A DNA stretch of 64,000 nucleotides from Nitrospira sp. (GTDB lineage Bacteria > Nitrospirota > Nitrospiria > Nitrospirales > Nitrospiraceae), in assembly GCA_015709715.1 (NCBI GenBank), contig CP054184.1, positions 434,001-498,000 of the forward strand, in the 5' to 3' direction. This document shows positions 41,993 to 53,015 of the stretch, one piece after another. The first letter of the stretch is position 1. The number at the start of each line of letters is the position of its first letter. The notes below the pieces were generated by a model that saw nothing but the letters and a program-made list of their open reading frames with translations, was not told where the DNA came from and searched no databases. Position numbers and translations under genes: made by a program.

Positions 41993-42838
41993 TCATCGCA
42001 CTGGGGCGTCCGTCCTCAGGTACACAAACCAATACACGAGCGCCACCAGCAGGGTCCCGCCGATGATGTTGCCGAGCGTGACGAGCCCAAGATTCACAAG
42101 CGCGCCCGCAACCGACAGGGATGCCGCGCTCCCGGCGGCCAGGACGAGGCCCAACGGCAGGAAAAACATGTTGGCGACCGAATGTTCGAAACCGCAGGCC
42201 ACAAAGGCGCTGATCGGCAGGACGATGGCCAAAATCTTGTCCGCCACGCTCCGCGCCCCCATGCAGAGCCAGACAGCCAGACAGACCAGCACATTGCAGA
42301 GAATGCCGCGCGCCACCGCCTGAACGGGATCGAGCGCGATCTTGCTGCGCGCAATCTTCACCAAGGTCTCGCCCACCGCCCCGTCGCCCAACGTCTGCAC
42401 CCCGGCCGACCAGACAAGTGCCGCAGTGCCGACAGCCCCCAGCAAGTTCCCCAGATAGACCCAACACCAATTCCGAACCACCTGATGGGTCTGAACGCAG
42501 CCGGCGGCCCAGGCCATGGCAATGAGGTTGTTGCCGGTGAAGAGTTCCGCCCCGCCCACGACCACCAGCACCAGGCCGAGGCTGAAGGTCAGGCCCCCGG
42601 CCAACCGCAGCAGCCCGAAGGGCGGAGCCGCCGCCCCCGGTCCCGTCGTCACGGTCACGGTATAGAACAGCGCGCCCAGCGAAATAAAGGCACCGGCTAG
42701 GACGGCCAAGCCGACCATCGTGGAGAGGGGCGTGCTGACCTTGGCCAAACCGACCTTACAGACACGCGCGGCGATCTCGGGAGGAGGATAGGCGTCGGCG
42801 ACGGACACAGTGGAAGGCGTAGTGGATTCCGTCGTCAC
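41993..42838 (-). CDS. focA: Formate/nitrite transporter (FocA/NirC family)
   Basis: The 281-residue protein has six helices and the FNT signatures: AGAFISLGALFYT, the GGAELFTGNNL loop, VYLGNLLGAVG, LCNVLVCLAVW, and GFEHSVANMFFLPLG with the conserved central His (in EHSVANM). The start is GTG at 42838, overlapping the fdhA stop as GTGA; an ATG at 42889 would lie inside fdhA. Next to a formate dehydrogenase it most likely imports formate. Confidence 0.92.
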   Translation of the reverse strand: MTTESTTPSTVSVADAYPPPEIAARVCKVGLAKVSTPLSTMVGLAVLAGAFISLGALFYTVTVTTGPGAAAPPFGLLRLAGGLTFSLGLVLVVVGGAELFTGNNLIAMAWAAGCVQTHQVVRNWCWVYLGNLLGAVGTAALVWSAGVQTLGDGAVGETLVKIARSKIALDPVQAVARGILCNVLVCLAVWLCMGARSVADKILAIVLPISAFVACGFEHSVANMFFLPLGLVLAAGSAASLSVAGALVNLGLVTLGNIIGGTLLVALVYWFVYLRTDAPVR

Positions 42839-45558
42839 GTGATCAACATCGCATGGATCGGCGCCGCGCGGACCCCGGTCGCCGAGCATTTCTCAACCCG
42901 CACCGTCGACACCTTGTACTCAGGACACTTGGAGCTCTCGTCGGCGCTGGACGACAACAGGACATTCACATCTCGGTCGGGAAAATGAAAACTGGTGAAG
43001 AGTTCTCCTGGTTGAACCCGTTCGCTCACCACCACCGGGAGGGTCGCCTCCCCGCGCGCGCTGATCAAGCGGACCAGCTCGCCGTCTCGCACCTCCAGCC
43101 GTGCAGCGTCGCTCGCATGCATCTCGAGGACGTCGGTATCGACCACCTGCATGATGCCGGTCCGTCTGGTCTGAGCGCCGCAATTGTAATGCTGCAGGAT
43201 GCGTCCGGTGATCAACACCAACGGATAGGCCTCGCTCGGAGATTCGCCGGGCGGTAGATAGTCCACCGCCACGAACTGCGCCTTACCCTTGGGGAACGAG
43301 CGGTCGTGCATCAAGGCCGTACCGGGATGGTCGGTCGACGGGACCGGCCACTGCAGCCCCTGGGCTCCTTCCAAACGATCGAACGACACCCCCGCAAACA
43401 ACGGCGCGAGTTGGGCGATCTCATCCATGATGGCCGAGGGGTGGTCGTACCACATGGGATACCCCATGCGTGCCGACACTTCGCAGACCACTTGCCAATC
43501 CGGCAACAGGCCGTCGGGCGGCTCCACCACCTTGCGGATGCGCTGAATCCGCCGTTCCAGGTTGGTGAAGGTGCCATCCTTTTCGAGGAACGAGGCGCCG
43601 GGAATCACCAGATGCGCCAGCTTGGCCGTCTCGCTCAGAAACAGATCCTGCACGATGAGGAACTCCAGGTTCTTCAGGGCGGCATGGACCTTCTTCAAGT
43701 TGGGGTCCGTCTGGGCCACGTCATAGCCGATGACCCAGAGGCTCTTGAGCGTGCCCGCCAAGGCCGCATCCCACATATCGGGCGTTTTCATGCCGCGCGC
43801 GGTCGGCAGCGGGCGTCCGGTCACCGCCAGGTGGGCCGCCGCCAAGGTTGGATCGTTCAACGATTGGTAGCCGGCAAAGTAGGTCGGCAGGCAGCCGACG
43901 TCCGAGGCCCCTTGCACATTGTTCTGGCCGCGCAGGGGATTGATCCCCGTCCCGGGCTTGCCGATATTGCCGGTCGCCAAGGCCAAGTTGACCAAGGCCA
44001 TGACCCCGTGGCTTCCCCATCGATGTTCGGTCATGCCGAGGCCGTGCAGGGCCATCGAGGCCCCGCTCGTCGCATAGAGGCGGGCCGCTTGGGCGACCAG
44101 GTGAGCCGGGACGCCGGTGATCTGGGCCGTGCGCTCCGGTTCGCAAGCCTCGACCGTCTTGACCCACTCCTCGAACCCCTCGGTCCGTTCGCCGACGAAG
44201 GCCTGGTCTACCAGATGCTCTTTGACGATCACGTGGCCCAGACCGTTCAACAGCGCGACGTTCGTGCCGGGATGTAATTGGAGATGCAGATCCGCCAACC
44301 GGGCCAGTTCGGTCCGGCGGGGGTCCACCACGATGAGCGGCACCCCTCGCCGCATGGCCTGTTTGATGCGCGCCCCGACCACGGGATGCGACTCAGTCGG
44401 ATTCGCGCCCACCACCAGCAGCAGGTTTGCCGCCTCCACATCCTGGATGCTGTTGGTCGCCGCCGAGGCGCCGAGTGTCTCCATCATGCCGGTGACGGTT
44501 GCGCTGTGGCAGACGCGGGCGCAATTGTCGATGTGGTTGCTGCCGATCACGCAACGCATGAACTTGCCGAACAGATAGTTCTCCTCGTTCGTGCCTCGGC
44601 TGGATGAAATGGTCGCGAGCGCATCCGTCCCATGCTGCTCCTTGATGCGCATCCATTCTTGGGCGATGCGATCGCAGGCATCCGACCAGGAAATCTCCAC
44701 CCACTGGTTCCCCTGCCTCAGCAGCGGCCTGACCAGCCGGTCCTGTGCATAGTTGTAGGTCCAGCCGAACCGACCCTTCATGCAGGCATGCCCCTGGTTC
44801 GACGGGCCGTCGTCCGCGGGCACCATGCTGACCACGCGCCCATTGCGCACGCCTGCGTCGAACGCACAGCCGACGCCGCAATAGGCGCAGGTAGTGCGGA
44901 CGGCCTTTGTCGGCGGCCCCTGTGTGACGATCGTCTTCTCCACCAAGGCGCCGGTGGGACATTCCTTGACGCAGGCTCCGCAGGACACGCAGTTCGACGA
45001 AGCAAACCCTCCCGCCTGGCCGGTCAAGGCGGCGGCCCCGGCCGTCGGCCTGGCCTCGAATCCGCGATGTAACATCGTCAGGGCATGGGTGCCTTGGATT
45101 TCATCGCAGGCTCGCACGCAGCGGGCGCAGGAGATACAGATCGCATTGTCGAACGAGAAAAACGGATTGGAGTGGTCGACGACCTGCGCGCGCAACGCCG
45201 GCTGCCGATACCGTACCTTCTCCAGCCCCAACCCCTTGGCCAAGCGCTCCAATGCCTCGGGATGCTCTCCGCCGGCCGGCTGTTCCGAGCGATACAGTTC
45301 GAGGATGTTCCGGCGAAGCCGAGTCAATCGTTCGCTTTCCGTGTGCACCACCATGCCCTCGCGCACGGGCGTGGTGCAGGAAGCCGGCAGCCCCGCCTGT
45401 CCCTCCACCTCACAGAGACAGAGCCGGCAGGAGCCGAACGGGTTCAAGTGGTCGGACGCGCACAGGCCGGGAATCGCGATCCCGGCCTTCTTGGCCGCGC
45501 TGTAGACCGTCTCGCCCGGCGAGGCCACCACGAGCCGATGGTTGATGGTGAGTTTCAT
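42835..45558 (-). CDS. fdhA: NAD-linked formate dehydrogenase, molybdopterin (alpha) subunit
   Basis: The 907-residue protein starts with a 2Fe-2S ferredoxin domain (FGSCRLCLCEVEGQ). Two 4Fe-4S clusters follow (CISCARCVRACDE; CVSCGACVKECPTGAL), and then the molybdopterin enzyme with its own 4Fe-4S motif (CAYCGVGCAFDAGV ... GHACMKGRFG). The catalytic position is Cys in RVCHSATVTGM, not selenocysteine. It oxidises formate to CO2 and passes electrons to the NuoE/NuoF-like partners. It is 8 bp downstream of the NuoF-like gene and overlaps focA. Confidence 0.93.
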   Translation of the reverse strand: MKLTINHRLVVASPGETVYSAAKKAGIAIPGLCASDHLNPFGSCRLCLCEVEGQAGLPASCTTPVREGMVVHTESERLTRLRRNILELYRSEQPAGGEHPEALERLAKGLGLEKVRYRQPALRAQVVDHSNPFFSFDNAICISCARCVRACDEIQGTHALTMLHRGFEARPTAGAAALTGQAGGFASSNCVSCGACVKECPTGALVEKTIVTQGPPTKAVRTTCAYCGVGCAFDAGVRNGRVVSMVPADDGPSNQGHACMKGRFGWTYNYAQDRLVRPLLRQGNQWVEISWSDACDRIAQEWMRIKEQHGTDALATISSSRGTNEENYLFGKFMRCVIGSNHIDNCARVCHSATVTGMMETLGASAATNSIQDVEAANLLLVVGANPTESHPVVGARIKQAMRRGVPLIVVDPRRTELARLADLHLQLHPGTNVALLNGLGHVIVKEHLVDQAFVGERTEGFEEWVKTVEACEPERTAQITGVPAHLVAQAARLYATSGASMALHGLGMTEHRWGSHGVMALVNLALATGNIGKPGTGINPLRGQNNVQGASDVGCLPTYFAGYQSLNDPTLAAAHLAVTGRPLPTARGMKTPDMWDAALAGTLKSLWVIGYDVAQTDPNLKKVHAALKNLEFLIVQDLFLSETAKLAHLVIPGASFLEKDGTFTNLERRIQRIRKVVEPPDGLLPDWQVVCEVSARMGYPMWYDHPSAIMDEIAQLAPLFAGVSFDRLEGAQGLQWPVPSTDHPGTALMHDRSFPKGKAQFVAVDYLPPGESPSEAYPLVLITGRILQHYNCGAQTRRTGIMQVVDTDVLEMHASDAARLEVRDGELVRLISARGEATLPVVVSERVQPGELFTSFHFPDRDVNVLLSSSADESSKCPEYKVSTVRVEKCSATGVRAAPIHAMLIT

Positions 45559-45566
45559 GGTCCGCT

Positions 45567-47057
<1,491 letters not shown>

Positions 47058-47063
47058 GTTCCG

Positions 47064-47474
47064 TCACCGATACCGGTCCAACAGGCCATCGAGCTGCGAC
47101 GGCAACACCCGTCCGTAGAGATCGCGATCGATGATCACCGTCGGGGCCACCGCGCAATTGCCGGCGCAGGACATAGTCTCCAACGTGAACTTCCCCCCGG
47201 CGGTGGTTTCGCCTGCATCCACGCGCAGCCGATCCTGCACCCACCGCAAGAGCCGGCTGCAGCCGTTGGCATAACAGGACTCCCCCATACATAGGCGGAT
47301 CACGTGACGCCCGGGCGGCGCGTCGCGGAGATCCGGGTAATAGGACAGGACTCCCGCTACCTGAGCCGTCGTCGTCCCCAGTTGATGCGCAATGCCGCCG
47401 ATCGCTGCAGGAGTAATCGCGCCCTCTCGCTCCTGCAGGGAGAGCAGGGCCTTGAGAATATTTGGTTCAGTCAT
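47064..47474 (-). CDS. Formate dehydrogenase gamma subunit (NuoE-like 2Fe-2S)
   Basis: From ATG 47474 (GAGAGG upstream) the product is 136 residues with the thioredoxin-fold 2Fe-2S pattern: CMGESCYANG and, 35 residues later, CAGNCAVAPTV. The helical N-terminus (SLQEREGAITPAAIGGIAHQ) is also NuoE-like. It completes the soluble diaphorase module together with the NuoF-like subunit. Confidence 0.88.
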   Translation of the reverse strand: MTEPNILKALLSLQEREGAITPAAIGGIAHQLGTTTAQVAGVLSYYPDLRDAPPGRHVIRLCMGESCYANGCSRLLRWVQDRLRVDAGETTAGGKFTLETMSCAGNCAVAPTVIIDRDLYGRVLPSQLDGLLDRYR

Positions 47475-47484
47475 TTCCGACCTC

Positions 47485-48849
47485 TCAACAGAGACCGACA
47501 TGCGCACGGAGTTTGTTGTAGTCGAAAGCCGAGACGCCCGAACGGAGCAGCCCCAGATCGGTCTGCTCCATCTCAGTGATCAAGGCTTCGACGCGGACCC
47601 TTCCCTCGGCGCTCGCCGCGGCATGGCGCGGCACATCACCTCCCAACGCGGGCGATTCGCGGTCGGCCCATTCCAGGTACGCGGTCTCGAAAAACGTATT
47701 CAGCAGCGCGCGGTCTTCCTCGGCTGTCACCACCACCGTGAGGGGCTCATCGGCTGCCAATTCAGCCGGAGTGACACGGCGAAGCGGCGGCTGTTCGATC
47801 TCCCCCCTGAAATGGAGCGAAAATCCGAAAGCGGCTGCCAAGGCATGCTTGATCGTATCCAATCGTTCCCGTGAGTCACACTCGACATACAGCTGCGTCC
47901 CCGTGATGGTCACCCGCCCCACTGCCTGATCCGCCGCTCCTTTTTCGGTGAGCACCCATCGACGCAGTTTCTTCGGCATCGGCGCACCGGGCGGAAGCGT
48001 CGGCGGCTCCTCCTGCCATCCGTCCAACAACCCCATCCCGCTGCTCAGGCAAGTGAATTCGTGGTGCTCGTACAGCGCAACCACATAAAAACAGGGCGTC
48101 CCTCCGGCAGTCCTGTAGCGAATCTCGCTGACCGCCTCCACGAGCGCCCCCAACCGCATCCGCGCGAACGTCCGCAGCAGCACATACCCAAAACGTTTGG
48201 CGAATTCCGGCCAGTCGCCGAGTTCGAAGGCGCCGCCCACCACCTCCATTTCCCGGCGTTCGTCGCAGGCGCTCTCGTACAGCGCCTTCGCATCCTGCGG
48301 CGACAGGATAAGCAACGGCCCCGCCACCACCGCCAAGGGGCTCTCAGGATCACCGGGCTCGCGGATCAGGCGGGTGAAGAGAGATGACCCTGCCTCCGGA
48401 TCTGGCCCCAGGCGCCCCACCTCGACCTCGTAGATCCGGCCGTTTCCGAGCGAGCGTAACCCGCGGCGAGCCGCGCCGGGAGAAAGGGGCAAGACCTCCA
48501 TCAGATCCATATAGGAATGTTTGAGCGGATCCAACCAGGCCCGTTGTTCCTCAGGAATATGTTCCGTGATGACGTCGCGCAGCTGCTCGATCAAGGTCAG
48601 CTGGCCGTCCTCCGGATAGAAATCGGCGTAGAGGAAGAGATCGGCCAATTCGACTTCTTCGGGCAACGGCGAAAGCGGCGACTGCGCGCCCATTTCCACA
48701 TAGACCTGCAGCGCCCGCCGAAGCGCGATCTGACGCTGCAAGGCGAACTCGGGCGCCATGGACAATCGGTCCAACCGATTCAAGAGCTGATCCAGCTCCT
48801 TCGACACCTCCACCGACCGTCCGATCGTCCGCTCACTCCCGAGCTTCAT
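47485..48849 (-). CDS. Unknown protein in the formate dehydrogenase operon, 454 aa
   Basis: The protein is acidic and rich in helices, without signal peptide or membrane helix. I do not recognise the main body (residues 1-360). The end (TAYLEWADRESPALGGDVPR then AAASAEGRVRVEALI) resembles the W.D..iPaLgg.TPReA..t..GR motif found at the end of several DUF2384- or SEC-C-type proteins. It overlaps the DUF2934 gene by 17 bp and ends 10 bp before the NuoE-like gene, so it is very probably co-expressed with the enzyme. A role in assembly or regulation is only a guess. Confidence 0.6.
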   Translation of the reverse strand: MKLGSERTIGRSVEVSKELDQLLNRLDRLSMAPEFALQRQIALRRALQVYVEMGAQSPLSPLPEEVELADLFLYADFYPEDGQLTLIEQLRDVITEHIPEEQRAWLDPLKHSYMDLMEVLPLSPGAARRGLRSLGNGRIYEVEVGRLGPDPEAGSSLFTRLIREPGDPESPLAVVAGPLLILSPQDAKALYESACDERREMEVVGGAFELGDWPEFAKRFGYVLLRTFARMRLGALVEAVSEIRYRTAGGTPCFYVVALYEHHEFTCLSSGMGLLDGWQEEPPTLPPGAPMPKKLRRWVLTEKGAADQAVGRVTITGTQLYVECDSRERLDTIKHALAAAFGFSLHFRGEIEQPPLRRVTPAELAADEPLTVVVTAEEDRALLNTFFETAYLEWADRESPALGGDVPRHAAASAEGRVRVEALITEMEQTDLGLLRSGVSAFDYNKLRAHVGLC

Positions 48850-49027
48850 GGATTTCCTCCATGACGATCGCCTCGGCGTCCAGCCAGTCCTGCAGGGCAT
48901 ACCCCTCTCGGAATCCGCGCTCCCTCCACAATTCGTAAGCTTTCTGCGAAATCCGCTCCCACATCCCGTCCGGCAACTCGATCGAGGCGGGGCCGGTCGC
49001 CAACTGCTTCTTCGCCGAGGTCTTCAT
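48833..49027 (-). CDS. DUF2934 small protein, 64 aa
   Basis: The pattern ISQKAYELWRERGFREGYAL then QDWLDAEAIV is that of DUF2934 (I...AYelye.RG...G...dDWl.AE). AAGGAG lies in the expected place before the ATG (GACCAAAGGAGCGAGCC). It overlaps the next gene by 17 bp and opens the formate dehydrogenase run. Function is unknown. Confidence 0.8.
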   Translation of the reverse strand: MKTSAKKQLATGPASIELPDGMWERISQKAYELWRERGFREGYALQDWLDAEAIVMEEIHEARE

Positions 49028-49058
49028 GGCTCGCTCCTTTGGTCAAGGGATCCCACGA

Positions 49059-49997
49059 TTACGTTTCTCCAAGAGGCACGATGCGTTCCGAATCCGTCGG
49101 GACCGTGAACTGCCGAACCGTCAACACCGGACAGGAGGCATGGCGCAACATGGCTCCTGCGATGCTGCCCACGAGAATGTGCGACAACCCTCGCCGGCCA
49201 TGCGTCCCCATAATCATCAGATCGAATCCTTCCTGCGTAACATAGGACGCGATAGAATCGGCTGGCAAACCGGGCTTCAACACGTACGCGGCCCTCACGC
49301 CCTGCGCCGCCAGGCAGTTCGCCAGTACCTGTAACCGCTCCTCCAAATACTCCCGTTGCCGCCGCCATTCGTTCGCATGGCTCAGACTGAAGTCCAGTCC
49401 GTAGGCCACCGGTTCCATGGCATGCAGGAGGGTCAGGGCTGCGCCGCTGTGTTTCGCAAACCGCGCGGCATACTCGAGAGCGTCCAAGGAACAGCGGGAG
49501 AGGTCGACCGGCGCCACGATCCGCTTGAGGTCTCCCGCTGCGCCGCTGCCCGCAGCGCCCTTCGGGGCCTTGACCGACAGGACGGGACAGGGTGCCATCC
49601 GCACGACCCGCTCGGCCGTGCTGCCGATCAAGACATGGTCCAGCCCCGTACGGCCATGGGTGCCCACCACCAACAGGTCGGCCCCGATCTCCGTAGCGAC
49701 CGTCTGAACCACCTGGCTTGGAATACCGACTTCGATGCGGGTGGCGGCCGATCGCCCCCCTGCGCGAGCGCGCGCCGTCGTCCCCTCCAACTTGCGCGCG
49801 GACTCGTCCCGGAGGTGGTCCAGATACATCTTGTTGACCGTGTAGTCCGGGTCCATGCCCGGATAGAACTCAAGGACGGTCAGGACAGTGAGCTCGGCCT
49901 GCCATTGCGCCGCCAGGGCCACTGCATAATCCAGAGCCCGATCCGCACAGGCGGAAAAGTCGGTGGCAAAGAGAATCCGTGTGATCAGCGGTGCCAT
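49059..49997 (-). CDS. Universal stress protein, tandem UspA domains
   Basis: Two UspA domains of about 150 residues are visible, each ending with the ATP-binding loop: GTHGRTGLDHVLIGSTAERV in the first and GTHGRRGLSHILVGSIAGAM in the second. The first domain starts RILFATDFSACADRALDYAV and the second starts RIVAPVDLSRCSLDALEYAA. UspA proteins bind ATP and respond to stress or growth arrest. The gene lies 3 bp after the cupredoxin gene and 31 bp before DUF2934, in the same direction as the formate dehydrogenase genes. Confidence 0.92.
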   Translation of the reverse strand: MAPLITRILFATDFSACADRALDYAVALAAQWQAELTVLTVLEFYPGMDPDYTVNKMYLDHLRDESARKLEGTTARARAGGRSAATRIEVGIPSQVVQTVATEIGADLLVVGTHGRTGLDHVLIGSTAERVVRMAPCPVLSVKAPKGAAGSGAAGDLKRIVAPVDLSRCSLDALEYAARFAKHSGAALTLLHAMEPVAYGLDFSLSHANEWRRQREYLEERLQVLANCLAAQGVRAAYVLKPGLPADSIASYVTQEGFDLMIMGTHGRRGLSHILVGSIAGAMLRHASCPVLTVRQFTVPTDSERIVPLGET

Positions 49998-50000
49998 GGT

Positions 50001-50417
50001 TCAAACCGCCTCCACGTTCAAGAGCAGCAACTCACCCTTCATGTTCGGATGAATAGAGCAACGGAATTCATGCCGCCCGGGCCGTTCCATCGTGAAGCGG
50101 ATGGTCGCCTCCTTCCGGCCATCGAGGAAGACGCCGCCGATACCCCTCCCGTACGAGAGAACGCCGCCCGACTCGACCCTGGTTTGAACACCGTCGAACA
50201 TGGCGGATCCAAAATCGTGCCGCTCCTCATCCCTATTCGAGATGGCGATCACGGTGGGGACCCCCAGGCGCAAGGGCACCTGTTTCGTGACAAACGCAAA
50301 ATCCTTGATCGTGACCTCGATCCGCTGTTCGGCCTGCGCCCCGCCCTGCGAACAGAGCGCCAACACGAACCCGATCGCAGACATCCATCGCCCTGTCGAA
50401 AGCCTGCTTCCGCCCAT
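50001..50417 (-). CDS. Exported cupredoxin-like copper protein
   Basis: A signal peptide (AIGFVLALCSQGGAQA) precedes a beta-rich domain of about 105 residues. Potential copper ligands are His in ERHDFGSAM and the cluster FRCSIHPNMKG, which supplies Cys, His and Met in type-I copper order. It is probably a periplasmic electron carrier or copper protein. It is 10 bp after the UspA gene at 50428 and 3 bp before the tandem UspA gene. Confidence 0.78.
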   Translation of the reverse strand: MGGSRLSTGRWMSAIGFVLALCSQGGAQAEQRIEVTIKDFAFVTKQVPLRLGVPTVIAISNRDEERHDFGSAMFDGVQTRVESGGVLSYGRGIGGVFLDGRKEATIRFTMERPGRHEFRCSIHPNMKGELLLLNVEAV

Positions 50418-50427
50418 GGTTCCTCCT

Positions 50428-50931
50428 TCAAATGGTTTTGCTCGCGCGAGCCTTCATCCGCTTGGCCGGCAGCGGAACCGTGAGGACCGGGCACCCCGCG
50501 GTCCGCACGACCTTCTCCGCCGTCGTGCCGAAGAAAATCTTATCCACTCCGCCGACCGCCCCGCCATAACTGCCCATCACCACCAAGTCCACCCCCTCTA
50601 CGCGGGCCGTCCGGGCAATTTCTTCGAAGGGGTTGCCGGCCGCCAACAACCGCCGCACGGTCACGCCTTTCGCATCCTCCCAGGCCAAGAGTTCTCTCGC
50701 CTTCAAGCGGGCGTAGTGATGAAGTTGTTTCTTCTGTTTGGCGGCTTCGGAAGGAGCGGCCAACCCCAGGCGATTCAGCGCATCCAAGCTCTTGGTATCA
50801 ATCACGTGCAACAGCAAGACTTCCGCCTGAAACTGTTTGGCAAGCGAGAGCGCCAGACGGAACGCCTCTTCGGAACAGGAAGAAAAATCCACCGGCACGA
50901 GGATTTTGGAAAAGAGACGCGTCGCCATCAC
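50428..50931 (-). CDS. Universal stress protein, single UspA domain
   Basis: The 167-residue protein starts KILVPVDFSSCSEEAFRLAL and ends with the ATP-binding loop GSYGGAVGGVDKIFFGTTAE followed by CPVLTVPLP. It is the first gene of the minus-strand run that leads into the formate dehydrogenase genes. Confidence 0.9.
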   Translation of the reverse strand: MMATRLFSKILVPVDFSSCSEEAFRLALSLAKQFQAEVLLLHVIDTKSLDALNRLGLAAPSEAAKQKKQLHHYARLKARELLAWEDAKGVTVRRLLAAGNPFEEIARTARVEGVDLVVMGSYGGAVGGVDKIFFGTTAEKVVRTAGCPVLTVPLPAKRMKARASKTI

Positions 50932-51214
50932 CCCTCCCTGACTGACCTCTTTACACCATTCCGCCTACCAATTGCTCAGCAAAGCTAGTGCCATCCGAAC
51001 GGATGCCGCGACGACCGGCAGCCGTAGGAAGGACGGCACTTATCGCACTGGGCTCCCATGCGCCCTCTGCAACCGTCATCAATCGGGGGTGTCCTGCTAC
51101 AGCATCCGCATGTGTCCTGTAGCGGAACGCCACAGATTTGGCCGAAGTGGCTCGTGCTGTCTGCGGACCTCGGTGGCACTGCTCTTGCTCGACCTGAGAA
51201 GAAAGGACTCAACT

Positions 51215-51310
51215 ATGTCGCAGACAAGGTGGCTCTTGCTCGGAGCGGTGGTGGTGGGATTGACCGTCGCTCTGTACCTGATCTTCTTCTGCCCAACTGA
51301 GTGCCATTGA
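51215..51310 (+). CDS. Small membrane peptide, 31 aa
   Basis: MSQTRWLLLGAVVVGLTVAL followed by YLIFFCPTECH is a single membrane helix with two cysteines at the end. AAAGGA stands 8 bp before the ATG. It precedes the MgtE-like gene by 34 bp on the same strand. Confidence 0.5.
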   Translation: MSQTRWLLLGAVVVGLTVALYLIFFCPTECH

Positions 51311-51344
51311 GCCTTGCTGGATATCTGTTTCCGATGAATCCCCT

Positions 51345-52295
51345 ATGCCGACTGCCGCCGACTTGATGACCGCTCTGGTTCCACGAGCCGGTGCCGAAGA
51401 CACCGTGGCGGCGGCCCTCGCGAACCTGCGAGGATCGGAGTGGTCGGAAGTCGGGCACCTCTACCTTGTCGATGCCCATGCCCACCTCGTGGGGCAGGTG
51501 CCGATCGAGCGGCTGCTCATCGCGCCCGGCGAACAGGTCCTCGAATCTCTCCGGGGGGATCCACCGATCGAAGTCCGAGCGGGAGAAGACGCCGAGGTGG
51601 TGGCGTTGCTGGCAGTCGAACGCCACGATGCCGATGTGGCCGTCACCGATACGGATGGGGTGCTGCTGGGAGCCATCCCCATCGGACGCTTGCTGGCACA
51701 GCTGCACGACGAACATGTGGACGACCTGTTGCGGATGGGAGGCCTCGGTGCCAAGTATCCAGCCCCGACGGCGCCTCCGAGCGCGGCAGCCGCGTTCCGA
51801 GCCAGGATCCCCTGGTTGGTCGTCGGCCTTGCGGGCGGCATGCTGGCCGGCGGAGTCGCTGCAGCCTTTGAGGAGGCCTTGCGACAGGAAATCGCCCTGG
51901 CGTTCTTTCTACCCCTCGTCGTCTACATGGCAGATGCGGTGGGAACCCAGACGGAAACCCTCCTGGTGCGGGCCTTGGCTTACGGTCACGTCGACCTCAC
52001 ACCACAACTGCTACGAGAGGGGCTGGTCGGGCTCCTCTTGGGCGGCGCCATCGGAGCCCTGGCGGGGGTGACGTTCCTATGGTTCGACGGGCGCGGTTCT
52101 ATCGCCCTGGTGGTCGCCGTCACCCTCGGAGTCACGGCCGTCGTCGCCACCATCGTAGCCAGCCTGCTCCCGATGGCGCTCGCGCGATTGGGGGCGGACC
52201 CCGCGTTGGCCAGCGGACCCGTGGCAACCGTGTTGCAGGACATTCTGAGCGTCGCCATTTATCTCGGCATCGCCTCGACCATTTTGCACTGGTAG
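51345..52295 (+). CDS. MgtE-like divalent cation transporter lacking the N domain
   Basis: The first 135 residues form a CBS pair (LYLVDAHAHLVGQVPIERLL; VAVTDTDGVLLGAIPIGRLL). Five membrane helices of the MgtE type follow, with the signatures FFLPLVVYMADAVGTQTETL and DPALASGPVATVLQDILSVA. MgtE proteins of about 450 residues have an extra N-terminal domain that is absent here (316 residues). It likely moves magnesium or another divalent cation with CBS-based gating. It is followed 33 bp later by the hydrolase gene. Confidence 0.85.
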   Translation: MPTAADLMTALVPRAGAEDTVAAALANLRGSEWSEVGHLYLVDAHAHLVGQVPIERLLIAPGEQVLESLRGDPPIEVRAGEDAEVVALLAVERHDADVAVTDTDGVLLGAIPIGRLLAQLHDEHVDDLLRMGGLGAKYPAPTAPPSAAAAFRARIPWLVVGLAGGMLAGGVAAAFEEALRQEIALAFFLPLVVYMADAVGTQTETLLVRALAYGHVDLTPQLLREGLVGLLLGGAIGALAGVTFLWFDGRGSIALVVAVTLGVTAVVATIVASLLPMALARLGADPALASGPVATVLQDILSVAIYLGIASTILHW

Positions 52296-52328
52296 GGAGG
52301 CCGACGAGGCACGAGAGGACCACGGAGC

Positions 52329-53015
52329 ATGGACGCACACACGCAGCAGGTGACAATTGCCGGAAAGGATATCTCGCTGGATGGATTACTGGGATTGGCC
52401 GACCGGGCCAAGGGCGTGGTCGCCTTTGCCCATGGCAGCGGCAGCGGACGATTGAGTCCCCGCAACCAGTTCGTCGCTCGCCACCTGCAGCGAGGAGGCT
52501 TTTCCACGCTTCTTTTGGATCTCTTGGAGCCGGATGAGGCGGACGATCGCCGCAAGGTATTCGATATCGATCTGCTTGCCGACCGGCTGCTCCTCGCAGC
52601 GGCCTGGCTGGGGAAACAGAACCGTACCGCGGGACTCCCTCTCGGATACTTCGGTGCGAGCACCGGCGCCGGGGCCGCCCTTCAAGCTGCCGCGCGCGAG
52701 CCGCATCTGGTGGGCGCCATCGTCTCGCGCGGCGGTCGGCCGGACCTTGCCGGCCCCTACCTCAGCCGGGTCACGGCGCCGACGCTGCTCCTGGTGGGCG
52801 GTGATGACGAGCCGGTGATCGGAATGAATCAGGAGGCCCTCGTTCGATTACGCTGCCCCAAGCAACTCATGATCATTTCCGGCGCCACGCACCTGTTCGA
52901 AGAGCCGGGAACCCTCGAACAGGTCGCGGAGGAGGCCCTCCGTTGGTTTACACGGCACTTGGCCGCCGACTCACCCACAGCAAGCCGCACAGAGCGAAAG
53001 GAGTCCATACCATGA
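52329..53015 (+). CDS. Alpha/beta hydrolase, dienelactone-hydrolase-like
   Basis: The 228-residue protein has the alpha/beta hydrolase core: VVAFAHGSGSGRLSPRN for the oxyanion region, the nucleophile elbow GYFGASTGAGAALQAA, the Asp strand TLLLVGGDDEPV and the His in SGATHLFEEPG. The substrate is unknown. Its stop overlaps the start of the UspA gene as ATGA, so the two are translationally coupled. Confidence 0.8.
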   Translation: MDAHTQQVTIAGKDISLDGLLGLADRAKGVVAFAHGSGSGRLSPRNQFVARHLQRGGFSTLLLDLLEPDEADDRRKVFDIDLLADRLLLAAAWLGKQNRTAGLPLGYFGASTGAGAALQAAAREPHLVGAIVSRGGRPDLAGPYLSRVTAPTLLLVGGDDEPVIGMNQEALVRLRCPKQLMIISGATHLFEEPGTLEQVAEEALRWFTRHLAADSPTASRTERKESIP